Positions 23,210-35,226 of a stretch of 64,000 nucleotides of DNA are shown in pieces. Numbering within the stretch: position 1 is the first letter of the stretch; each line of letters opens with the position of its first letter. The DNA lies in the NCBI GenBank assembly GCA_024811115.1, contig JAKOGH010000649.1, positions 62,001-126,000 of the forward strand. The letters are read 5' to 3'. The notes below the pieces were generated by a model. That model had not been told where the DNA came from. It saw nothing but the letters and a program-made list of their open reading frames with translations, and did no database searches. Position numbers and translations under genes: made by a program. This DNA comes from Terana coerulea. Taxonomy: Eukaryota; Basidiomycota; Agaricomycetes; Polyporales; Phanerochaetaceae.

Positions 23210-24091
23210 GGCGAGGGTGTGAGGAGGGGAAAGAGGTCAAAGTGGCGATAGCGCAAGTAGGTCGTGCGCAGGGCTCATTAAAGCTAGAGTCTGTGAGTCA
23301 GTTGGCACTTCCGCTCAAAGACTGAAAGGAACAAAGACGAACTGCAGGCACGGTTATCAACTCTCCAATCACGCTGTATGCGTGAGGTACATGAACACCG
23401 CTCGTTACAGGCGAGTCACGGTCACTCAGGCCTCAGGGGTCACCCGGGTTCAGAGTTGGCCACCGGCTGAGAAGCGTGTGTTGGTCGCTTTCTACGGCAG
23501 TGTGGGCGATGACTGGGGGTGGCTGTCGTCGTCGTTGGTCGTGGCGGCGTCGAGAACGGTTACAAGAGGGGATCGAGATCTAGCTCAATAGACGCCCATA
23601 ATAGCGCAAGCTGTAGAAGGAATGAAGCCTTTATCGGAAGCAATAACAGAGGTCCTTACTGCGCATGCACAATGGCCTTCAAAAGGAATCAAAGGGCTTG
23701 TTACTGGCAATACAGTTCGTTTGAAGACTCGATAAGCATATCACCTGACCACACTAATGCTCCGACGAGTGTACCGTGTCCGCTAGGGATTGGTCAATAT
23801 GAGCCCGTTTTTACGTTTACAACCACGCGCAGAATTTTTGCTCCTAAGGCTATAAAGGCAGCGGAGCTTCAAGCTTCAACCGCACGCTCACTCCCATTCA
23901 GTCGTATAAACATCCTGCCCCTCGTGAGCAGGATAACTTCCGCCCGTGACATCTCGAGCGTGCCTCATGCTGCCAACAAGCCGCGCAAAATCTCGAGACG
24001 GAGATAGAGGTTCCCCGTCGGCAACGTCTGGTAAGTCAAACCATAAGTGCTCTGCTAGCAGCCCCGTGAGGCTTTGCTAAATGCAGCGTTA
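23210..24091. other. Intergenic region with a plus-strand TATA-like site
   Basis: About 880 nt. It holds the promoter of the minus-strand 546-residue gene. Near 23850 the plus strand reads CTATAAAGGC, and a consensus GTAAGT donor plus a CTAAATGCAG acceptor follow at about 24030-24083. This could mark a short plus-strand transcript, but the only frame it offers is about 33 residues. Confidence 0.35.
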
Positions 24092-24622
24092 TCAGTATCG
24101 TTCGTTGTACGCAAACAAATTGACAGTGCTTACATTATTCCTCTCCAATGAATTGCTCTTCTCATATGCCGAATTGGATGTATTCTCTTCGTCACCGGGC
24201 CCAGGGAGTCGCCATGTTGGTATAATACGTGGTCTCCACTGGCCATCTGCCTCCGGGTCATACCCTGCATCTTCACCGGGCATAGGCATTTGCTCCTGGG
24301 AATTGGCGACCCCTTTTTCACCGGGCGCAGATGCTTCTACCTCTCGGGCAATTCTTCTTCCCGGCATCGGAGGACGCTGCATCTTGGGCCGCAAGGGGTT
24401 TCGTCCCGTGACGGCTGCTTGGACATTGTAGGCGTTAGAAGAAGATACTTCACCAAACGCAGAAAAATCGCATGATTCCTCCTCCTCATATTTGGACTCG
24501 TATTCTCCCTCCTTCCCCTCAGATATGAGACTTGAGGGTTCATCCCATATTGGTTGCCAGCCATCCTCCACGGTGGACTCTGTTTGATGATAGGTACCGG
24601 GTCGAGAGACGCTGCTAGTCAT
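24092..24622 (-). CDS. Hypothetical acidic/proline-rich protein
   Basis: A frame of about 176 residues from the ATG at 24622 (MTSSVSRPGTYHQTE); another in-frame ATG at 24697 would add 25 residues. The sequence has an acidic patch (EGKEGEYESKYEEEE), a basic proline segment (RNPLRPKMQRPPMPGRR) and a Gly/Pro-rich end (TWRLPGPGDEENTSN). No domain, signal peptide or membrane segment is visible. An overlapping frame on the opposite strand is of similar length but has poorer composition, so the minus strand is preferred. Real but unidentified at best. Confidence 0.4.
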   Translation of the reverse strand: MTSSVSRPGTYHQTESTVEDGWQPIWDEPSSLISEGKEGEYESKYEEEESCDFSAFGEVSSSNAYNVQAAVTGRNPLRPKMQRPPMPGRRIAREVEASAPGEKGVANSQEQMPMPGEDAGYDPEADGQWRPRIIPTWRLPGPGDEENTSNSAYEKSNSLERNNVSTVNLFAYNERY

Positions 24623-24697
24623 CTCTGTTCGTCGATATGAATTGTTGAACTTATCGTCCCGTCTCTGCCATACATATAAGCAATGCAGAAATGACAT

Positions 24698-25401
24698 TAT
24701 GAAGAGGTACGTACGCGATGGTGCGGAAGCATGATTCTTGATGCTTGTTGGATAGTGGTAGGTGGGAAGACTATACAGTGCGGTATGCCAGCTTAAATGC
24801 ATCCATGTTGTGGCTTCTTGAGGCCATGGTGTGGATCCTCCAACACCACTTGTCGCAGATTGTTGAACAAAGACGACAAACGATCAAAAGACAGGAGGTC
24901 CTACTTCGGCAAAGTCGCGTCTTGTCATGTGACCGTGATTCATTGACCCAGCGCTGGTGGCGCTGTGTCGCCTTCCTGGCTCGCGCTCGCTCTGACAGGC
25001 CTAGTTCGACGAGGTCTGCAGCAAAAGTTGAGACATTTATCATGTAGATTCCCCTCGCCAGGCGAGAAACTGGATTAAGCACGTACCTTGTTGAAGTTCG
25101 CACTAACTCTGACCACGTTCAGCCTGTTGGGCTCGATTTACCATTTCCGGGGATCTGCGCCCTTCTCCCGGCGCGATCACCTGGGCAGGAAGCCACAGGA
25201 AGTGGACAACGAGCAAGAGGAAATAGCAATCGTACACCAAAATTCGCACGTGAATGCGTACGCGGAAGCCTCGGGAGCACTCCCGCTCGGCAGTAACCCG
25301 CTCCCACGGCAGCTCGACAAACTGGGTGAGACAGTTTGCGTGAGTATATAGCCAGAGATGCACGAAGAGAAAGAAGCGCGAACTCACCTTCGACCTTGAA
25401 C
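24698..25401. other. Divergent intergenic region
   Basis: Separates a minus-strand hypothetical gene from the plus-strand CoA ligase, so it carries both promoters. No coding-like frame, repeat or RNA gene is seen in these roughly 700 nt. Confidence 0.4.
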
Positions 25402-27631
25402 ATGAAGATATACACCCCACCGTACGCGCCTATCCCCATCCCGCAGGAGTCCTTGTACACCTTCCTCTTCCAAACGCATTACGATGACTTCCCGCCAACC
25501 ACAGCCGCGTTCATCGACGCGAGTACAAGCCAAGTCGTCACCCGCGCAGAGCTGAAGGCCCACACCCTGTCTCTGGCGCATGGCCTGCGCGCGGAATTCG
25601 CGCGGATGGGCGGCGTGCGGCTCGACAGGGGCGACGTCGTGATGATCGTCTCGCCGAACTGCATCGCGTTCCCGGTCGCGCTGATGGGTGGGTTCGCCGC
25701 GGGACTGTGCATGCTGCTCGGCAGCCCGACATACACACCAAACGAATTGGAGCACCAATGGACGATTGCCGACGCGAAGGCGGTGATTGTACACCCGTCG
25801 TGCTTACCCACTGTCCTGAAGATGCTTGAAAACTTGGACTTTGACCTGACAGAGGCTAGACGCAGGATAATCCCAATAGATTGGTCGGTGGCGGAGGCAT
25901 CGAAAGGACTAGGGGATTATATCTGCATGTCAGATTTGCTGGGAAAGGGTCGGCTGGCGGAGGAAGAGAAGTTCCCTGGTGAGCAGGCGAAGACGACCAC
26001 GATGCTCTGTTTCTCATCCGGTACGACCGGGAAGCCTAAAGGAGTCGAGGTCAATTGTCAGAGTGTCCCTCATGCACAAATACTAACTTGGACTCACTTG
26101 CAGATATGCCACCGCAATCTGATTGCAGCTCTCGTGTCGACCAGAGGAGCTTGGTCGCCCTTCCGCGCTTCAAGCCCCAAAATGCTGGGCTTTCTACCCT
26201 TCTATCATATCTTCGGCGCCGTGCAGGTCATCATGGCAGAATTACTTCGTGCAGTGCCGGTAGTGGTCATGGAAGGGTTCGACCCAACGCAGTTCTGCAA
26301 GAACGTGGAGAAGTACCGTATCAGTCACGCAGTTGTCGTGCCGCCGATACTGATAACTTTGCTAAACCATCCTGGTGAGTATACAGGCGCGTTCGTCACG
26401 GTATATTGGGCTTACTTGAGATACACAGCCCTATCACAGTATAACTTGACGTCACTGCAATATCTCATGTCCGGCGCGGCTCCACTCAGCATATCTCTAC
26501 TCACAGCCTTTGCAGCGAAACTGCAGAGCCTGGGGGCAGATACCAGTATTATCCAAGGTTTGAACCATACTGCAGCAACATCTTAAAAGTCAATCATAGT
26601 ACTCAATCAACGACAGGATATGGGCTCACTGAAACCATCGGCTTCCAACTTCCGACGCATGACGCAATGCGTAAAGCAGGGACCATCGGCCTACTCATGC
26701 CCAACATGGAGGCTCGTCTAGTCGCGGAAGATGGCCTTCAAGATGTCGACGACGGGTCCCCGGGAGAATTGTGGCTTAGAGGTGCAAGTATCTTCAAGGC
26801 AAGTCAATTTGCTTTACTTGAAGGTGGAGGCAAACTGAGGTCTTGCAGGGATACTTGAGAAATCCTGAGGCCACAAAAGACGCATTAACCGCTGACGGAT
26901 GGTTCAGGACAGGTGACATCCTCATTAGGGATTTTGAGGGATACTATAGAGTTGTGGACAGGAAGAAAGAGCTGATCAAGTACAAAGTTAGTCGACGCAA
27001 AATCAGCTGCACTGTTGCTGACGGAATATTCATTGGGCCTACAGGGATTCCAAGGTAAGCGGAGGACTGGGCCGTAAATGTCATTGGCAGCATACTTACT
27101 TGTCGGACCAAGTTGCTCCAGCAGAACTCGAAAGTGTGCTCCTTGAGCACCCCGACATCGTCGATGCGGGTGTCGTCGGCATCATATCTGAGGAAGAAGC
27201 AACCGAGCTACCGAGGTTTGAACTTTGCATCCTGCGCATTATCACATGGTTCCGAGTGTTCTGAAGGCGGGGTTGCCAGGGCATATGTTGTGCACGCACA
27301 GAAGCTCGGCTCGCACGCCCGCGAACTCTTCGGCAAGTCAGTGCAAGAATGGATCAAGAGCCGTCTCGCCAGGCACAAGCATCTACGAGGTGGTAAGTGG
27401 ACAAGGCAGAATTCCTAGCGTAGACTGTGAACTCACTCGGTGCGTTTTAGGCGTCGCTGTAGTCAATGCAATTCCAAAGAGGTCAGCCACAATTTATCTC
27501 GAGATACGTATCAGGGCTCACCTTAGAAATGAAGTCCATCTGGGAAGATCTTGCGTCGAGTGCTCCGTGATCATGCGCATGCAGAGCTAAAGGAGAAGAA
27601 GCTTCCGTTCCCACCGCAAGCGAAGCTGTAG
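25402..27631 (+). CDS. AMP-dependent acyl/aryl-CoA ligase (4-coumarate-CoA ligase-like)
   Basis: An ANL-superfamily enzyme that activates a carboxylate with ATP and transfers it to CoA. Motifs appear in the right order: the P-loop SSGTTGKPKGVE near residue 205-216, GFLPFYHIFGA, YLMSGAAPLS, GYGLTETIGFQ, GELWLRG, GWFRTGD, YRVVDRKKELIKYK, and the C-terminal catalytic-lysine region PKSPSGKILRR, which reads across an intron ending at about 27537. The gene has about nine exons; the N-terminal one is 650 nt. The start ATG at 25402 (MKIYTPPYAPIPIP) was chosen over an upstream in-frame start because a splice-like and leader-like sequence precedes it. The stop at 27629-27631 follows PFPPQAKL. No SKL-type peroxisomal signal is present. 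Substrate (cinnamate-type, fatty or other acid) cannot be assigned. Confidence 0.88.
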
Positions 27632-27797
27632 AATAGGGACGCCGAGGCAAACACGAGAAATGTACGGCCAGCGTCCGTGAGCAATAATAATACCTTGTCA
27701 TATCTGTAACATAAACAATACATCCAGAGTGCGGTAATGAGATGTGGAGGAGACAGGAAAGATGATGGTCATCGGAGAGTGGTTCATGGCGGCAGCA

Positions 27798-29172
27798 CTA
27801 TTTAGGATGATTCTCCCCATTGCCCTTGAAGTACATTCGTAAATGTTCCTGCACCAGTTTGTCCACAGTGCGCATGTTGATTGCTTGTATGCGCATGATT
27901 GCCCTCTGAAGCATCGCAAACATGAGCTATATGCGCGTAGAAGAACGCATATACTCACTAAGGCGAATGATGCACCCCTATATGTATTCTGATACAGGTC
28001 GTTGAACTCGTCGTGGGCCTTGTTGACACCATATTTCGATAGGCAAGCGATGGTGGCTTGTTTGATGACCTGCAATAACTTCAGTGTTCCATACTTCCTG
28101 AGTAAAATGCAGAGAGTACTCACCGTCTTGTTGGCCTTTTCCAGCTCATTCGACCCTGCCTTCTCGACCTCTTTCCCTTTTCCTTTAGCCGATATCACCT
28201 CTACCGCGCCAAAGACGTCCATCGCTGCATCCTCCATGATGACATCCATAGACCCCGCCCGAGCTGGAAGTTGCGGGACCTTGAACGATGTAGACTTGGA
28301 CCTCTTTAGATTCGCTGGCATCGATGGACCGGGCTTGGGCATATTGAACATGACTTGTCTTGCTCGCGCAACTTGGTCATCTTCCTCAACTGTTGACTTG
28401 ACACGCTTCCCATCTGCGATTGAACTCGACGAAGCTTCGCGTTTCCGTTTCGCGGTGGTGAGCTGTAATGGTGGCTTACGCGGAGTAGGGTCGTCAGGTC
28501 GGGGCTTTCGAGGAGTAGGCTGTGGAGGAGTAGTAAGTATCCTAGCCGCAAACAATTGCAAGGTAGTTGGAGGCGTGTTTGATGAAGATGGTACAGGTGT
28601 GTCCTGATCAGCAGAAGAAACGAGTTGACCATAAATGAGGAAGTCGGTTTCACCTACATCATGACGAAGATAAAGCTACTGAAAGCGCACATAATGTTTC
28701 AGTAAGACTCACTGTCACCCCCAAATCCACAGCGTATTCCAGTCTGAGTCCGTTTCAGAGATGATGTAATGGGGTCTAGGCAGAGCATATTCTCGAAGTA
28801 AACTTGGCTGAGCGTAGAAGATGGGTGTATGTATCTGCAACAGTACATCAAGTCTTGTAAATGTACAAAACACGAAGAAACGCGTACTTACACGCTGATG
28901 TCGTTCGAGACGTCCAGCCAAACGTCGCCCAACTTCTCAGTTCCCAACAGGTATAGACTCGGTCGCCCACGCATAGACTCTAAGGCCAAAGCCAGTCGAT
29001 TCTCCAGCAGGTTTCCTCCATCTCCATCTGTTGTGGCAACAAAGCTGAGACCGTCCAAGAGAAGATGAGAATCGGGCAAAGATAGTGCGCCGCGGTAGAG
29101 TAAACGATGGCCGGTAGTGTTTGTGCTGGATTTGCCCGTTGGCGTCGTAGACCCGCTATCTGTGACAGACAT
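27798..29172 (-). CDS. Sld7-like DNA replication initiation protein (tentative)
   Basis: The first in-frame ATG is at 29172 (MSVTDSGSTTPTGKSS); the frame is open further upstream without an ATG. The N-terminal part (HRLLYRGALSLPDSHLLLDGL, RGRPSLYLLGTEKLGDVWLD) looks like a beta-rich domain, then comes a long disordered, basic and Pro-rich linker (RKPRPDDPTPRKPPLQL, AKRKREASSSSIADGKRVK). The C-terminal exons read KQATIACLSKYGVNKAHDEF, DLYQNTYRGASFAL and INMRTVDKLVQEHLRMYF, which resembles the helical Sld7 C-terminal domain. In yeast Sld7 binds Sld3 to promote Cdc45 loading at origins. The match is by pattern memory only. It is divergent from glucosidase II, sharing a 494-bp promoter region. 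Confidence 0.55.
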
Positions 29173-29666
29173 GACTATGACGAGTACAATAGCATACCAG
29201 ACACGCAGACTGAGAGGGAAGTGGGATAATAATCCGGCCGACGCGACGCGGTGGATAGAGTCGAGTGTCAAGTTGAAAGCCGCTTTTGGCGCCTGATGCC
29301 AGCGACTGTCCTTCTCGGCATCCACGTGGCCATTTGCCTCCGAGTGAGATGCTCCAGGGATGTTAAGTAGGCCTGGTAGTCAATTTTTTAGCGGTTAAAT
29401 AGCTCATGAATATTGAAATCCAAGACCCAAGCGGCTCAGGGTACTGAATAGCAGAAGCTTACTGCCAACTAGGCGCATTCGAGATCTGTTCACGACACGT
29501 GGCCGCCACGAAGGTGCCGGCTTTCCAGGCAAGCGCCCACATACTTATCCGAGGTTGTTGCGAGGTTGCACTTTACACGTCACCTCTCGCGCGTTCACCT
29601 CACGTTCCCATCAACCTCCGCGTACCCATTCGCTGTCTGCCACACAGATTGGGTGTCTGGACCAAA
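29173..29666. promoter_or_regulatory. Bidirectional promoter region (Sld7-like gene / glucosidase II)
   Basis: The head-to-head ATGs at 29172 (minus) and 29667 (plus) leave 494 nt. Part of the region is open in the minus-strand frame, so the true promoter could be shorter. No clear TATA box was found. Confidence 0.4.
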
Positions 29667-32600
29667 ATGAGGGCGCTCAGCTCTCTATTACTACTCTCAG
29701 CGTTGCCAGCTATCCTTGCGGTCAAGACCGAGGACTTCAAGACATGCTCCCAAGCCGCTTTCTGTCGTCGAGGGCGCGCGATTGCTGAACGCGCTGCTCA
29801 GAGCTCGGACTGGAAGTCGCCATACTCAGTCGACCCCAGCAGCCTCACTATCTCCTCCGACCAAGCAGCCGTTACAGCCTCCGTGAAGTCTTCACTATAC
29901 CCGGAGGTCACCTTTGGATTGGATGTGCGGGTACACGGAGATGGTGTGGTGCGGGTGCGCATGGACGAAGTAAACGGAAAGGGAAGGCGTTATAACGAAG
30001 CTACGTCGTGGGCTCTCGTCGCAGAGCCAGAGGTCAGCAAAGACATTCGTTGGACCGTGAGCAAGAAGGACGTGAAAGCGGCATATGGACCCAAGAACGA
30101 CAAGGTCGAGGTATCCGTCAGCTTTGATCCACTTGTGGTCACTCTGTCTCGTAATGGTCGGGAAGAGATCGTGCTGAATGGACGTGGGCTCTTACATATG
30201 GAACACTTCCGGGCGAAGGACGAGCCGAAGGAAGCTGAAGAGACTGCAGAGGCAATTGCTGATGGCGAGGGCGCACAGACAGTCATGCAAGTTACCAACC
30301 CACGAGCATGGTTTGAAGGCGAGGAGGAAGACGGCTACTGGACAGAGACATGGAAGTCGTGGACGGACTCGAAGCCCAAAGGTACGTGTCATCACGCAGC
30401 AGATTCCAGGTACACGCATTGACGGAATACACAAGGCCCTCAGTCTCTTTTCCTTGACATCACTTTCCCCAACCACGGACACGTCTACGGCATTCCACAA
30501 CACGCTACTCGTTTGGACCTCCCGACGACCTCTGGTGAGAACGCATACTACAGCGATCCTTACCGCCTGTGGAACTCCGATGTCTTCGAGTACATGGCGG
30601 ACTCGACCATGTCTCTGTACGGCTCGATTCCCGTGATGTACGCCCACTCCAAGGAGTCCACGGTCGGTGTCTTCCACGCCGTTGCCTCCGACACTTTTAT
30701 CGACATCGCGCACCCCACTGACCGCTCTACCCACACTCACTGGATCTCTGAGTCCGGAATTCTAGACGTCTTCCTTCTACCCGGACCGAAGCCCCAAGAC
30801 ATCTTCAAGCAATACACTGGTTTGACTGGAACGCAAGCCCTTCCCGCCCACTGGGCACTTGGATATCACCAATGCCGATGGAACTACGTTAGCTCGGACG
30901 ACGTAAGAACCGTCCAGAGGAGGTTCGACGAGGAGGATATCCCTGTGGACGTCTTTTGGTTGGATATTGAATACGCGGAGGAACATAAGTACTTCATTTG
31001 GGATAAGAAGAACTTCCCGGACCCTGTCGAGATGACAAACGACGTCGCAGAGGTTGCGCGCAAGGTATGCTTCAGATTGCGCTCGGCTATCGGCATCGTG
31101 CTAACGCGTCCCATGTAGATGGTTGTCATTGTAGACCCTCATCTCAAGCGTACGGATTCATACCCTGTGTATAAGGAAGCCGTAGAGCTCGGCATCCTCG
31201 CCAAGAAGCCCGATGGCGAAACAGAATACGAGGGCTGGTGCTGGAGCGGCAGCAGCGCGTGGGTTGATTTCTTCAACCCTGCCAGTTGGGATTGGTGGAA
31301 GGGACTCTTCAAGACGGCTCAGACCAACGCTGAGAGGTTCGCTTGGGTTGAGAGTACGACTGACGTGCACATTTGGAATGACATGAACGAGGTGCGTCAA
31401 CGGCCATGATAGGTTTGGTTATATGCTCACGACGTGCAATGCAGCCTGCGATCTTCAACGGACCTGAGATCAGCATGCCAAGGGATAATATCCATTACGG
31501 CGGTTGGGAACATCGCGACGTACATAACATCAATGGCATGCTCTTCGTAAGTGTCTGCAACGTGAAACAATGCGCATATAGTCAACTCTTGTATAGTCGA
31601 ACCAGACCGCACAGGCCGTCAAGGCCCGTACGGAGACCCCCACGCGTCCATTTGTGTTGACTCGCTCATTCTACGCCGGCTCGCAGCGCTTCGGCGCGAT
31701 GTGGACTGGAGACAATCTGGGCACTTGGGAGCACATGGCTGTCGGTGTCAAGATGGTGCTCTCGCTCAACATCGCTGGCTTCGCCTTCTCTGGCTGTAAG
31801 TTGTTACTGCCTGTCAGCTATGCAAAGTCTCATATGTTTGGGCAGCCGACGTTGGAGGCTTTTTCGGCAACCCCGACCCTGAGATGCTCGTCAGATGGTA
31901 CCACATTGGCGCGTTCACGCCATTCTTCCGCGCCCACGCCCACCTTGACACGAAGCGTCGTGAGCCATTCCTGCTCGATGAACCTTACAAGACCATCGTC
32001 AAGGATATCTTGCGTTTGAGGTATTCGATGCTGCCCATCTGGTACACTGCGTTCCGTGAATCGAGCGTCAATGGAATGCCCGTTGTCAGGTAGGTCACAT
32101 TCAAGCCAGCTGTACACAAATGTGCGAACTGAATTTCATTTTAGGCCGCACTTCGTTGTTTTCCCTGAAGATGAGGCCGGCTTCTCGATAGATGACCAGT
32201 TCTGGGTTGGCGGCTCTGGTTTGTTGGTCAAGCCCGTCACCGAAAAGGGTGCGACCGAGGCAACGGTCTACCTCCCTGATGACCAAGTGCGCATGTCCTC
32301 TGCATTTCTTTACTACGTCTAATCGTCGCTTGTTGCTAGGTTTACTATGACTACTTCACCAACCTTGTCTATCGCGGCTCCGCCAAAGGCAAGAACATCA
32401 CCGTTCCCGCCGAGATACACGAGCTGCCGCTGTTTATTCGCGGCGGCTCGATTCTCCCGACCCGCGAACGTCCCCGCCGCTCGTCGCAGCTCATGAAGCA
32501 GGACCCCTTCACCATCCGCATCGCCCTCGACAAGACCAGCGCCGCACGTGGCGAGCTCTACCTCGACGACGGCGAGTCCTATTCGCACGAGTCCGGCCAA

Positions 32601-32950
32601 TTTATCTGGCGCGAGTTCAAGGCCGCCAAGGACGGCAAGCGCTGCGCGTCACGAGCTCCAACCTGGCCCAGGCGAAGCCGAATGACGCGGTCGACAGAGT
32701 GTCGCTCACGACGTACGACGTGAACAACGAGTTTGCTAAGACGATCGGCGGCGTCCGGATCGAGAAGCTATGGATCCAGGGTCTCGAGAAGAAGCCATCC
32801 TCGGTCAAGCTGGTCGGCGGCGGCGACCTTGCGTTTGAGTTCGTGCCGGGCGTCGCAGCGAGTTCTACAAAGGAGGGAGCGCCATCGATACTCGTGCTCA
32901 AGAACCCCATCACGAGCATTGCGAGCGACTGGGAGATTGTCATCCAGTGA
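29667..32950 (+). CDS. ROT2: Glucosidase II alpha subunit (GH31), ER N-glycan trimming
   Basis: Removes the two inner alpha-1,3 glucoses from N-glycans in the ER, acting with a beta subunit that supplies ER retention. The ATG at 29667 starts a signal peptide ([18 protein letters not shown]), followed by [16 protein letters not shown], characteristic of the family N-terminus. The GH31 catalytic domain shows [17 protein letters not shown], the nucleophile region [34 protein letters not shown], and the acid/base region [10 protein letters not shown]. Six or seven short introns, stop at 32948-32950. No HDEL-type tail is present, as expected for the alpha subunit. One single-base loss near 32642 shifts frame in the C-terminal beta domain; adding one C restores a continuous reading into [17 protein letters not shown]. 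Expected length, about 960 residues, agrees with the family. Confidence 0.93.
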
Positions 32951-33360
32951 TCTCTGACTTCCTTGCTGTCACTATTGTTACTGTGAAGGACTTGGTATTA
33001 ATCAAATATAGGATTTCTTTCTCTCTCCTGAACTACTGGATCTCTGGCGTTCTGCTCGCTGCGATCTGTATGGAAGAGGCTACTTGGGCTCCACGTGAGG
33101 TCGAGAGCCCCTTCATAGGCTTTCGCGTCGAGTTCAATGAAGGAATCGAAACGGTGTGCTGATGTTCTGCATTGCCACGCCGCAATGGCTCGGTCTGCAC
33201 CAACTGTAAAGGGGTCTTTTCAGCAGGCAAGCATGCCACAAGAAGCTACAGTGAGTATATCCTAATAATGCTGCCGCGAACGTATTGACTTAGGCTCGAA
33301 CCAGCCACCTTGCACGTAACATAACAATATAATACTTTGCAAGGCGGCTGGGAGCACTGA

Positions 33361-33414
33361 ACCGAGAGCGCGCAGACGAGAATTAAAACCCCGCAGATTT
33401 CTCAAAGAGGAAGG
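33361..33414 (+). repeat. Left arm of inverted repeat (transposase-like coding fragment)
   Basis: The plus strand translates here as RAQTRIKTPQISQRGR before a stop. The sequence matches the reverse complement of 33932-33989; 36 of 39 core bases are identical, and two of the three differences are synonymous in the shared frame. Confidence 0.6.
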
Positions 33415-33631
33415 TAGTCGTAGCGCCCACGCGCACTCCGCCGTAATATGCCTGAGCTGTTTATTGAGCAATGAATTTACTTATATTCTACCATGCTTAG
33501 GAAGCTGTTTGTAATAATTATGTATACTACTCAGAAGTCAATCACACCGAAATCAGTGCGAAAGCATGCAAACTCGTTAAACACGACCCCATTACTACGG
33601 CTTATCCGGCAGCTTGACGGTTTGTATAGCC

Positions 33632-34033
33632 TTAAAGTGGCAGAGGCCGTAGCAATCGAGAATTTTGATGATCTCCGATAAAGCATGAGTGTTTTCGTGT
33701 GCAAAAGACCCTGGCAGGGGAAGCTGTACATGTTAAGGGTTTAATTTCCTTCACGAACACTAGTATACTGGCCAGCTCGCTCCTGAGCATGGTGACTACC
33801 TTCTGTTCTGCTGCAGCCTCTCTCAACTTTATCTCTGCCTTTTTACGCCCAGTTTGTTCCTCCACAGCATTCCGTTGCTGTTGCAATAACTCACAGAGTG
33901 ACGTCCGCGAGTTCTGGTGCACACGTGGCGACCTGCCTCTTTGGGAAATCTGCGGGGTTTGAATTCTCGTGTGCGTGCGCTCGACCGAGTTCTGCCAGTC
34001 CCGCTGGTCGCTATTAAGAATAACGTACCTCAA
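33632..34033 (-). pseudogene. Transposase-like remnant (C-terminal tail type, tentative)
   Basis: A 133-codon open frame on the minus strand containing TRIQTPQISQRGRSPRVHQ, then a helical Gln/Glu/Lys-rich stretch (CELLQQQRNAVEEQTGRKK and AEIKLREAAAEQKVVTM). The layout resembles the coiled tail that follows the DDE domain in fungal pogo/Tc1-type transposases. No DDE triad, DNA-binding domain or complete ORF is present, so this is a fragment. The family name is an inference. The same TPQISQRGR element recurs inverted at 33.4 kb. Confidence 0.35.
33932..33989 (-). repeat. Right arm of inverted repeat (transposase-like coding fragment)
   Basis: Reverse-complement partner of 33361-33414, about 520 nt away, translating as TRIQTPQISQRGR on the minus strand. 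Weaker similarity may extend inward for some 40 nt. Confidence 0.6.
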
Positions 34034-35226
34034 GGCACGTTCTTAAGAGCTACCTGCGGGCTGGTAACGAGTCTAGTATTGACTCGATGATCAAAGGACT
34101 TGAATAGCATTCATTCTGATCATTCAAGAGGCTCTGCTAGAGTCCAGACAAATGAAGCGACCGAAAGTTTGCATTCAGTAATGTTCGACTGTTCTCCCTG
34201 TTACTCTCCATGTCATCGGTCGCTTTACTTAACGTGATTCAGTTTAGGGATTCTTTTACTTCTACAAGGCATCGTGGAGTCGGGCGTGCCATTGCATCCC
34301 TTCGACAAGCATACGGCTACCTCGAGGAAGTCTGAGCCAGAGTTGAAGAAGTGCAGCCGTAACCACAAGCGGCCTTCGCGCGCACCACTTGGCTAGGCCG
34401 CTGTATGTCTTTGACGAAAACAGTTTCTTTGTGGTCCAAACCTTCTCTACAACGCTCCAGCACGAGGCGGTATGGACGAGACTTCCCGTTGATGGAGCCT
34501 CACTGGGACGAAGAACGCAAAAGGTTGTTTTTGCTATGTCATGCATGGACTGTAAATCCCAAGTGCCCTTAAAGTCAAAAGTATTCGGAGGTCATCTGCG
34601 AGTCGCGCAACCATTCTTAATAGTGCTCTGCCGGTGACTCTCACCGCAGGTAACGATAGAATGCACCACTTACGCAATTGTTGTGGACTGGCTGTCTTCA
34701 CGGTTGTATATTGGGTTGTACAGGATACGAGGTAGTTCGTTATCGCAATACATTGTCCCCCAAACGTGTAGGTGCTTCGTTTAGGGGTTCCCGAGTGTCG
34801 GCCAACGCTGTATTTGGCTTCCAACTGAGCGACGAGGGATTCCTGAGCTCTTCTAGCTGCGACCAGTGTGCTCCAGCCGATGCCTCGTTTTCATAGTATC
34901 GCGACGTATGGTGTCCTTCCGGTAAGCTCTTGGCAGTCTGGCCACTGTCGACGCTCCTCTAGGACTGTAACCTTCAGCAGACCCTATCTGAGAGAATATT
35001 TGAGGGGCGGATTAGGCGGGCCGAGGCTCCTAAGCGAGCCAGCTGACGAGCGATCGCGCATCATCGGCCACGGCTCGAACGCGATGGAATGTACGGAAAG
35101 TCACTCCTGAGGGCGTTGTGAGTGGACGATATAAAGCACAGCGGTCTTCACGCACCCTAGGATCCTCGCTCGTTCAACACCCACACACCCGCCCCTGGAT
35201 CAAACTTCGATAAACATACACGCACG

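Larger units (their letters stand above)
32951..35226. other. 2.3 kb gene-poor, AT-richer region with transposon-like remnants
   Basis: No intact gene is supported. Small frames occur at 33.5-34.0 kb and 34.3-34.8 kb. The 33.4-34.0 kb part holds an inverted pair of similar fragments (listed separately). The last 100 nt include the promoter of the first cyclase gene. Confidence 0.5.

Noticed and set aside
25402..32950. Metabolic gene cluster linking the CoA ligase to its neighbours
   Set aside because: The neighbours are a replication factor and an ER glucosidase; no synthase, oxidase or transporter is adjacent, so clustering is not supported.
33285..33310. Minus-strand GGTTCGAGCC, another B-box-like element
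   Set aside because: The flanking T stem does not pair and no cloverleaf can be drawn; likely chance or a SINE-like trace too weak to call.
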